Shown here: one piece after another, positions 1 through 38,900 of the stretch
Layout of the letters: each line of letters starts with the position of its first letter
Numbering within the stretch: the first letter of the stretch is position 1
Made by a program: the position numbers and the translations under genes
Source of the DNA: Scylla paramamosain
Taxonomy: Eukaryota; Arthropoda; Malacostraca; Decapoda; Portunidae
NCBI RefSeq assembly: GCF_035594125.1
Contig: NC_087183.1
Span: 6,002,368 to 6,066,367, forward strand
Direction: 5' to 3'
DNA: 64,000 nt
Notes under the pieces: generated by a model
Seen by the model: the letters and a program-made list of their open reading frames with translations, nothing else
Told to the model about the DNA's origin: nothing
Databases searched by the model: none

Positions 1-1896
1 CAAACAATCTCCAAGAATGAATCTAGTAAGACAACAAAGGATGACCATCAATATTTCAGGATTGTTTAATCCAGCATATTTTCAGTTGGCTATATCCTTT
101 ATCCAAATTCTATACATGCTGCGCTCGTGTGATTAGTACACTGTGCACAGTCATACAAAGATGATACTACAATTGTAGCGCAGTACTGTTATTGTGTACT
201 ATATGTAGTGAGAAGAGGACATCAAAACATCTACCAGGTATTTAATATATATTACGTATTATCAGCATCTGTATGGAGTTAGTGACAATTTATTATCACT
301 CTGTTGTCTGTGGAATATATTAGAATTAAGGTAGACCAAGAAAACAATAGTAATGAGTGATAACAGAGTACCAAAATATACTCTATGTGCCAAGAGTAAA
401 AGTCACCACTGAGTTTTCTAGTAAAAGATTTTGCTTACTTTTAATTATCAATGTTTTTGTATAGTAATAACAAATTACTACTGCTCTCAATGGAATATGT
501 TAGGATAGAAAATAAAGCAAGTATACTCAAGGAGCAATTTTGACAGTAGGGGCAATTCCGCACCGCTTCACCCATCCATTCAAGTGGCCCTGCATAGTGT
601 ATAACTGCACTGAGCAGAAACTTTTTTCCCTCTGATTTTTTTATTTGTGACCCTTATTTCACACTCACTATTACTTCAAAAGAATAAGAAAGTGAAAAAT
701 TGTGGCAAAAAAAAAAAACTGCTGCAAAAGCTGAACTGTTGTGCTTCTGTTTGTCACTTGTGTGAAGCTTTAGATACACTATCATCAAATGTGTGTGATA
801 TAAAGAAGCAGCAGGAGAAACTGAAATAGTTCTTTACTAACAGTGATTCAAAGGAACAGATGTGCATATGGAAAACAATAAAAGGTGGACAGAGAACAGA
901 TCACAATCAAGTAATGGCACTGGTTTGAAGGGTAAAGGAGTGATGGACATACCTGGCACAAAGATGATGGAATAAGTAAAGATGTTTTAAAGAGTCTGGA
1001 TTAGAACATCACTGTGGATATACTGAATGCTGGTTGCAGAGATTTCAGAAGCACCACTGAATTTCAGCACTTAAAGTTTGTGGAGAACAAGGAAAGAACA
1101 GCAGAATGTGTTCACAAGTTGGCTAGGCTTGTGTTTAATTTACTTTCAGTACAGTAACTGTTTCATTTTATCAGAACAAATTCCCTGGCACACAAGATAC
1201 ACTATTTAAGTCTTTTTAGACATCAGGTGTCATAGAGGTGTCAAGGAGAAAATCTCAGTTAATCTAGGAAAAACTGCTCATTTGTGAAGGCTCTAAAACC
1301 AAGGATGTCAAAATATTGATGATCAACCTTTTTTGTTCCCATGAAGCTTGTTTTGCACCAAACAAACAAGTTCATAAAATAAGAAAGATTAAATGTGACA
1401 AATTAATAAAAAACAAATTCATCACTAATCCAAAGTAAAAGTGAGACAAATGCAATTCTTAAACATTAGCTTAAGATGAAAAGTGCACAATACTGAACTT
1501 CTTGCTTGGGTCAGTAAGAAATGGTGTTAAGTGCTACGGTTGTGATAAATAGTGTTAAGGTTGTAATGACAATTTTAAATGTAAGATAGAGACTACAGAA
1601 TCAATGGCAGCAGTGACAAGATGTTAATATAAGACTTTCTACTCAGTAAGCAACATGGAGGCTCTTGAAAGCAAGCAGTTATTCCTAACTAACTAATCAA
1701 TATCAGAATACAAATACACTGATATTTCAATATTTTTAACACAATACACTAACATTTTTCTTTAAAAATGCACTCATTACAAACACAAAAAAATCAGGAT
1801 CAAACTTCTGTAAAAGTAGGACATTTTTTTAGATAACTGTGATGACATGTAGCACAGCGAAAGGTAAACATTCTTCATATGAGAACATAATCTGCG

Positions 1897-1960
<64 letters not shown>

Positions 1961-2044
1961 ATAAATGGAATACTTGTATAAAGTCTGTTTAAGAAAAGTA
2001 GTTAGTGTGCATCATGCTAGAACAAGATATGGAAATTCACTAAC
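1..2044. other. ACK intron or 3' flank, no exon recognised
   Basis: AT-rich sequence downstream of the last visible ACK exon. I looked on the minus strand for the C-terminal UBA-like exons expected in ACK proteins and found none, so they probably lie left of the window. Around 640-1150 the plus strand has broken coding-like stretches with several stops that resemble a decayed mobile-element ORF, but no family could be named. A (TC)n array sits at 1901-1959. Confidence 0.4.
1901..1959. repeat. (TC)n microsatellite
   Basis: Uninterrupted TC dinucleotide array of about 59 bp, just downstream (on the minus strand) of the last visible ACK exon. Confidence 0.95.
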
Positions 2045-25503
<23,459 letters not shown>

Positions 25504-27396
25504 CTGTCAAAACAAACCATTAAATCACATTAGTCAAATATATAAGTGTAACAGAAACTTTGTAATTTTGTATTTTCAATAAAAATTTGTCATAAAATCT
25601 TCTTAAATAAAAACAGAAAACATCTTTTCAATGTTATTTTGCTTACATGAACCTAAGTTTCATTATCCTTGAGAATTACTAATTTATTAAAAATAATGAT
25701 TATGAAACTGCCAGTCTCAGGCTGAAGACCACCAACTGTCAACTTTGCAATTTTTTCTTGACTCTTCCGTAATGCAATGGTGAGGAACATTTTGAAATTA
25801 AATCTAACATCACTTAATAATCTACAAATGAACACACTGCATCTAGTAGGCTACTATGAGGCGGAAGGGGATAGGTAGTCTTGTGGACCATCCAAGTTCA
25901 CCCCAACAGACAGCCATTGTCTTGTTAGTATAATGCAAGTAATCCACGTTATAGATGGTTAAACCATGAAAACACTGGGAGGACCTTTGGATGTGCATAA
26001 TTGCAATACAGAATGAGGAACACAACACGGCGGGGAGTGTCTTGGCCAACAAGCACACAACCGAGCCTCTCCTGAGCTGTATGCTAACTGGCTAAACATC
26101 CAGACACAAAGTTCCCTTACAAGATAAAGGGACAAGTTAGGCTGTATGGAGGGCAGACTCATCCAAGATATGAGAACAATGAAAACAATCTACTCTCTGC
26201 ATATACATCTGTACAAGCTGCACAAATTATATACATATATTAACTGCACTGTCTCAAGCATTCACCTAACACATAAGTTCCCTTATGGCCAGTCCTGCTT
26301 TGGCTTATGTTTCCGCATCCCATCACTTTCAACCTTACATCCGGTGGCAAAGGGGACTCCTTGCTATTTTTATTTAAATGTGCTTTGTGATAAGAAGGGG
26401 TTGATGTGTGACTCATCTTTTGCTGCTTAAAATGTGGGAAATTCTCTCCTTCATTTGGAGACTAAAAGGAACCCAAGATAATATTTTCTTCATCTCTATA
26501 AAGACGTCAAGAAAGAAAGAATAATTGAATAAATAAATAAATAAAATAATTGGTGGGATAATTCTGCACATATTGAAATTCATTGTAGGAAAAAAAAATG
26601 GTTTTGTTTCGAAATTAACAGAGAGCTGTTTGTTGAAAATTCACTCTCACAGCTACTCACCAACCTATCCTCACCTCTCAGGACACCTTTGTTTACATTA
26701 TCTGGAAGGAGTTATGTAGAGCTGTAAGTTTACCATTACCTAATTGCAACGCTACCCGTTTTGAAGTGATGGGGCGGTGTGAAAGGCAAGACAGAAGTAA
26801 AGTGAACAAGAACATCTCACTTCATTCTGCCAGATTCCTGTTATTGGGTGAACTGTTACATTTTCTTTGTGAATTTGACGCAGAATCAAACAAAATGTGA
26901 GCTTCGTTGGTTGGTACAGTTCCCCACCATAACCAGTCACACAACGCCGATAAGCTGACTTCTTTTATCCTGCCCAGCTAGGTAAGCAACACAGTTTCCT
27001 GTCTCCTTTTGCAACTTAACAGTAACTTCCTACACGCTTCCTTGGAGAACTGTACGTGTCGGTGGCAATACTGGTCCTCTACACAGTCTGGCACACACTC
27101 CCCCATCACCAGCGCGTGCCGTAAATTACTCCCCACCTCTAGAAGCAGTTCTCTGGAGGGTGACGACGGGACGTGGGATGACAACTGTGGGAATAGTAAC
27201 ATGTAAACAAACCTTGCCTAGCTCGTGCAGTGCTGCCAACTTTACACTCCCATCATAACACGTCCTATAACTTTTTACATCATATTAATTCCTTATCTAT
27301 ATCGTATAATTGTAAGACTGAACAAAATTGTTTAATTTAATGCATCTCCCAAAATATTTACTTTTAAACATACTTTTTTTAATGACTGATTTCTTA

Positions 27397-27559
<163 letters not shown>

Positions 27560-27743
27560 GCAATGAAATATAGCATTTGGATCATTCTAAGTACTGTAAT
27601 ATAAATGTTGGTAGATATCATGTTGGTTATGTCCTTAATTATAAACTACAAGAGTGAATGTGAAAGCGAGTAGTGTGAAAGTAGGAAGAGAGTAGTTTGT
27701 AAAATATAATTTTCTCGAGTATTTTGCAGTAAAAAGTGTGAAA

Positions 27744-27846
<103 letters not shown>

Positions 27847-28189
27847 GTGTAACACTATATAGGGTGTACCACTGAGGTCTAGAGTTCAGTGGGATGTACC
27901 GTAGGTCAGCGTACAAAAAGAGTGCGACATATTACGTCAAAGAATATAATTTTATATTAAATTTAACAAAAAAACAGAAATGTTACATACTCTCATCAAA
28001 ATGTGATAAAATTATTAATACAAATCAATTTGGGATATTCTTTTATCCCTTTCTTTTAGACTTTTTAATAGCACCTTAGTGTTTTTTTGTTTTTGTTTTT
28101 GTTTTTTTCAAGTCATTTGTAACCCTAAGCAAGTGTTCCTCTAATATAAAAATAGATAAATAGATACATAATGATAAATCAGAAAAGTA

Positions 28190-28315
28190 TGTTAATTCTC
28201 CCCTCGGCAGCAGCGGCGAGGCAGAAGGCGGAGTGTCGCGAGCAGGCGAGGCGGTAAGGACGGCAGGGTGACGCGTGACGACTCGTGACACCTGTTGGCA
28301 CCGCGAAGCTGTGAC
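28190..28315 (+). promoter_or_regulatory. GC-rich CpG-dense nanos 5' region
   Basis: A sharp island of GC-rich sequence (GGCAGCAGCGGCGAGGCAG) in an AT-rich background, directly upstream of the proposed nanos start codon. Likely core promoter and 5' UTR; the transcription start cannot be placed. Confidence 0.45.
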
Positions 28316-33073
<4,758 letters not shown>

Positions 33074-33486
33074 ATGCACTTGGCTTATATTGAAATGGAA
33101 TAAGTTTTATGTATTTGTTTACTACATGGAAGATTATGTCTACAGCTTGAATTCTGGTATATTATGTATTTGATAGAGGGCATTTATATTTTACTTACTG
33201 TTCTTTACTTTGATAGTCTCATAAGTTATAAGTTATTAACTGTGTTGTGTTCTGTAGCCACACACAATATTTTTCTTACATTAAAGTCAATCAGGTTGAT
33301 GGTGTGATGAGCTGGACAGCTTCTCTCCATTTTCAGAAAGTGTTCTCTTCAGCCATCTTTGACAATCTGATATTTATTAACTTATTATTTTTTCATATTT
33401 GGCAACTCTGGCAACAACTAGGCCTTGGGTGTAGATGACCAGTTTTTAATAGTTCATAGCAAGTCTAGTGTCACATTTTGTTCTGC

Positions 33487-33523
<37 letters not shown>

Positions 33524-35530
33524 TATTTTTTATTTTTTCTCAAAAATAGAGGATTACACTCTGGTTTCATCAGTATGGTGATGGCATATAAGCTGTAACA
33601 TATAGGGAGTAGATCATCCTTACACACATCCCATGCAAGGTTGGTGATGCACTATTTTTAATGAGGTGAAGTGCTTAATGAACTGTTGTGTATTGGTGTA
33701 GTAGACACCACACAGCTGCCATTTACCTATCTTTTCATTTTTAATATTTATTGGCTGGTAATTCAAAGCTTACAGATGTTTGTATGTAGTACATACTTTT
33801 TTTTTACTGTAAAGATGTATCAAATGAGAAGATAAAATGATTGTTGACTGCATAGCACATTTCTCCTACAAACGCTTCATTCATTCAAACCTCCTTATAA
33901 CTTGTTTTGCATTACATTTGTATGGTATACATATGAGAATTATTTCCTGTTCTGTAACATACAGCTTCAGTACATATATTAATTAAATCACCTTATTCAA
34001 TGTAATGCTCAATTTAGATAAAAATCATGGCAGATAGTGAAATGTGACACAACTCATTAAATGTTGATCATCTACTTTTCTATGGAAGTAGTGCCTAGCT
34101 AATGGATGAGTTATGAGATGTAAAGAATTGAAATTATTTAGCCAACAACAGTTTTGGAATATGTTTTCTAAGAACAGAGAAAAGCTATTTAGTGCATCAC
34201 ACAGTTAACTTTGTTGACTTTCCTCATATATTATAAAGAGAGAAGGTTTGATGTTGATAAATTTTGTTATCCTTAGTTTATTCAGCTATTGTTTAAGTTT
34301 TCTGCAATATTATGATATAAGGGCACTGTTATAAATATGGAGTATTGTTGTTGTTATTGTTGAAGATGAAATATGTTGGCAATTTTTCAGAATATTTATT
34401 TATAGATATATATATACATATAGGTGAAGTACTCTGAAGATTCTTCAATTATGGTATAAAATGGAAAATTTATTGTAATCATATGCCCCAATTATTTTAT
34501 TCATTATATTAAGTAAAATATTCTTATCTGCAGCAAAGCTGTAAAGCAGTACACACCCAGTATTGCTATTGATCCTCTGAGAACTTTATATTTGTTTGAT
34601 TGTGAATTAATGCAAACATCTTTCTGGGATTCTGTGATATGTCAAGTACATATTCTCTTTTTAATTAAGTGATGCATTACTGCTAATGCTACTTAAGAAC
34701 CTGCAATTTGTATAATTGTTTTAGGAGAGCATCATACTCTTCTGAATACATACATTGTTAAACACATGAAAATATTTCTTTTAAGTAAACCACACACTCA
34801 TCCTTCATGATGTGTTTTATGACATTTATCCATTTTAAAGACTATGAATAGCTAGTTCACAGGCTACTCGGGCTTTACCAGGGTTTATGATTTACAGTGA
34901 AACTGAGGTTCTTGTTGCATGATTCATGTAAACTTACTTAGAATCAGCTGTTTGACATTGTCTAACTGTGTAGCTGAACTCCATTCTACATATTATTGTT
35001 TAAAATCAGAAATCTGTTAATATCCAAAATCTTCAGATGAATTGCAACCTAAGATCAGTGTTAAGAATTTGTATTAGGTTAGGATATACACCTGTGTTAA
35101 TAGGTATTTACAGAATTTTATGTTTATTTCACATTTATTAGAACATTAGTTAATTTCAAGGCATGTAAATTTATTTGTTATGCATATTTGGTACACCTAT
35201 TTTAATGTAAAGGATCTAGATTTTTAAATACCTAGATCATCTGTTTTTATGATTAAAAGTGCTGGGCCATTTCTCCAAAGGTAGACAAAAGTACATATAG
35301 GGTATATTTTTGTAGGCTCACTAAAACATTCACCTAGTTAATTTTCTTGTGTGATTTAAAACGAAGTGGTTAGACATCTATGTCATCATTAATGTCCACT
35401 GTTTGTTTTGATGAAGGCAAATATTTTCATTGCACATTGCACAAGTGTCTTGGTAATCCATCTGTGGAAAAGTTGTTGGAGATTGGAACTCAACAGTTTG
35501 TAATAAAAATTTCAAATTAATAAACTCCTA
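33074..35530 (+). other. Probable nanos 3' UTR
   Basis: AT-rich, no coding signal, an (ATT)n stretch at about 33489-33524. Two AATAAA signals at its far end (35502-35507, 35519-35524) suggest a long 3' UTR of about 2.4 kb, which fits the heavy post-transcriptional control known for nanos mRNAs. The extent is inferred. Confidence 0.5.
35502..35524 (+). terminator. Candidate nanos polyadenylation signals
   Basis: AATAAA at 35502-35507 and again at 35519-35524, the nearest convincing plus-strand pair upstream of the convergent LAMTOR5 gene. Confidence 0.4.
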
Positions 35531-35899
35531 TTGGTTACCTTCCTGTGTAACTATTCAAAAAGATAATACATGGGAAAAAATAACAAATTAAATAAATAAA
35601 TGCCTACATGTAGAATATGGTGCCTAAAACAAGTTGATTGGAATCACTGGAGGTCTTATCATGACCTTAGCAGAGTTGCCATTCTATGGTACCTTGAATG
35701 ATGCACAATGCATGCACATTCTGCACAAACTTTGAATACAAGAGTTTTACATGACTCCATTTTTGGAAACAAATTCTGCAAAGTCAGCAGAATGAGGAAC
35801 TGATGTTGAAAGCCATCAGGTGCAAATGGCCTTTGATCAAACTGAAGATGAATATGATTTATAAATCAATATTTGTATCTTTCACTTCAAATGCTGGGC

Positions 35900-35966
35900 T
35901 CATGATGTCTCTGGTGATTTGTAGACTGCTAGGGTGATGCCACTGTTGCGGTGAATAAGGCACTGA
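35900..35966 (-). CDS. LAMTOR5: LAMTOR5 exon 4 (67 nt, stop)
   Basis: Encodes [20 protein letters not shown] plus S and TGA (35900-35902). Acceptor CCTCAACAG. Confidence 0.92.
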
Positions 35967-38900
35967 CTGTTGAGGAAACAATCAGGTTAATTTATGATAT
36001 CACAATGGGTTTATTTTCACTTCACTTCAAAGCTAACTATGCATATCTATACATTTGGTTTTTGGAAGGTATATATTGTTGATAAGACAGTAACATTATG
36101 TAACGGGTGAATACAAAGGAAGTGTGATATAACAAATTAATTACATAGGGAAAACAAAGTCTGAGGACAGCACTGCCATGGATATTTCTTATAAGAGATT
36201 TTCAGTGTGACATAAGGGATCAAAGGTAATGCTAATAAAAGGGAGGATGTGATAAAAGGCTGGAGAGCTGATAGGTTGCAATACACAACCTCTTAAAGCA
36301 AACTTGTTACATATACTGTATACTTACATAGTACGCATACACTACCAAACTGCCAAATCTTGAACGTTTATACCCTCATAGATGTTCTAGCCAAGAGATC
36401 AGGTTTCAGTTTACACCCTGCCACCATTGTAAATGGCACACATGATGGCACACATGATAAACAAACTTTGTTTTATGGTGCAAGAAAAAGCGTCTGGCTC
36501 ATGAAAATGTGGCAACACTGGCAAGCAATTTGAACATCTGTCAACCGTCACATCTCTACATGTTATCACTCAGTTGACTCTTGATCCTATTAAGGAGTAC
36601 TCATATATGCCCCACTCACCTGGAAATTGTGCCAAATTTCTTCACATCAATGTAATGTTTGAAGTGTCAATGGCACATAAGCCTGAAGTATCCCAAACCA
36701 ATAAAGCTCTTATTGACTCCCTACAGAAGGGTAGTTTTGAGTCTAAGTACATTTCTAAGGAGACAGATCTGCCACAAAGAACTGTGAACAGTGTGAATCA
36801 TTGGCTGAAAAGATACTGTGAAAATAATGATAATTCCACCTCTGTGAAACAAACTGCTCTGAATGAAGGTGGGTTTTGTCAAAAAGAACTTTTAATAAGG
36901 TATCAGCTGAGTGCTTCACCATTTCTCAAAGCAAGAGAAATAAAGGAAAAAATATTGGTGTGTGACATGAAACATAACAAAAAGCATCACTTTCATTGGA
37001 GGTGGGTATAAACCTGGTATGCTCCAGTTAAGGCCCCTCTCACTTGTGGCCTAGCAGTGCTTCTCAGCAGAGCCAATACTTGTAAATACTAAAGTTAAAT
37101 GAGGGTTTTTACACACAACCACAACCATAAAATGTAGTGCTGCAGACCCACAAATTGTTGCCTTCATTGTAACAAAAAGTAGCGTTCCTTATCACAAAAC
37201 CTTCCATTCAATTGCAGATGTGCCATTTTTAGCAGTGCATAAGTGGCACAACTGTAGTGCTGCTAATGGATAGCACTCAATTTAACATCCCCTTAAATAA
37301 GCAGAGCTTCAAACATGCATTAGCATTGCCACTAATGTGCATCAGAAACACTGCTGAAGCACAACTCAAAAGCCACCATGCACCACTGCTAAATGGCATC
37401 ATGAGAAAGGGGCCTAATGCTCACAGTAACACTGGTGCATATGGGTAGTGCTGATGAAGACTTACTTACATGCCACATGGCAGTGCTGTGTGAAGGTGGC
37501 TTTACTTCAGATTGAGTTATGATTCACTTACTTGCTGAGACATGATAACATGTAGGCATGGTTACTCTGCTTAGTGATGAGACTATAGACTGAACTTGCA
37601 TTGTTGCAAAAATTAGACCAAAGAAAAAGAAAAAAAAAATTGCATTAGGTGAATATACCTGTTGTCACTTTCCAGTAGGATGACAGGGTCCAGGCTGCCA
37701 GGCTCTAGCATGGCTACCCTCTCGGCCAGTGCTGCCACAGTACCTGATGATGCATTGCTGGCTTTGCCTCTAACTACAAAATAGATACAATAAATACACA
37801 TGAAACACAGAAGAATGTAAAAATACTAATTCATAACAACACAAAGCATATCGTCATAAATTGCTTTAATTTCTGAGAGAATATAAAAATCTGAGCAGAT
37901 GGTACTGCAATGTCACCATGGTAACATTTTGTATGATAGGATATCAACAACATTGTAATCCTACAAAAGATATCAAGTAAATGGCTTTGCACCAGTCGGG
38001 TAAACATAATACCACTTATTAGTATCTGCAGAAGTAACACTAAGCATAACTTTCCAAAGGCAAGAAAGCAACAAGCATAACACTTGTGCAAGGCTCACCT
38101 CCAAGACACAGTCCCTTATGGTCGGCACACAGCACCCCGGACACTCCTGTACTGTGCGCACTGTAGTAATAATAAAGATGAGCTTACATGATCTGAGTTT
38201 GGGAAAAAATATCATCAAGTAACACAAAAATTTGGCTGGCTTTACCCCATTTATGAATTATTCTGATTAATATGTAAAGCAGTACATGAGTAAGTACCTA
38301 ATCTCATATAATTGGACTGCACTACTCAACAAAATTTGATCAAAGCAAACCACTTTCATGTCAGATCTCTAAATTGGTGAAATCCTGATATATAACATTA
38401 TCTGACCTAACTGCAGCAGTGAAAACTACAAGCACCTAATAACACACACACCCTTCACTCAAAAATTCAAAATTATCATGGCGACTCCTACACCAGCCAC
38501 GGAATCCCCATCTGGTGAGAGGACCACAAATGTCCCCAGGTCAGACTGCTCTTCTGATAACGACCCGAAGTGTCTTGACAACCCCCTCAACTTTTTTCTT
38601 CATTAACTTCTGCAACATTTGCAGTCTAAGATCTAATTTTCAATCTGAAGAACACCACCTCTCCTCTTCTAAATCTCATCCTCTTTTCCTCACTGAAACT
38701 CGTGTCTGAAGCAACTGGCAGTAGCCCCTTTTCTGTTCCCTCCTACTTTCTGTATCCTCATTTTCAATCCAAAGCTGAATGTTGTGTTTATGTGTACAAT
38801 GACTTAACCTGCTCTTGTGCCTATGCTCTTGAATCTTCCGAGTTTTCCACCATCTGGCTATGACTACAGGGTCACTCAGACTAAATTTATCTGTGCTGTA

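Noticed and set aside
26978..27206. Overlapping ORFs on both strands
   Set aside because: No recognisable protein on either strand; splice signals are inconsistent. Possibly untranslated exon sequence.
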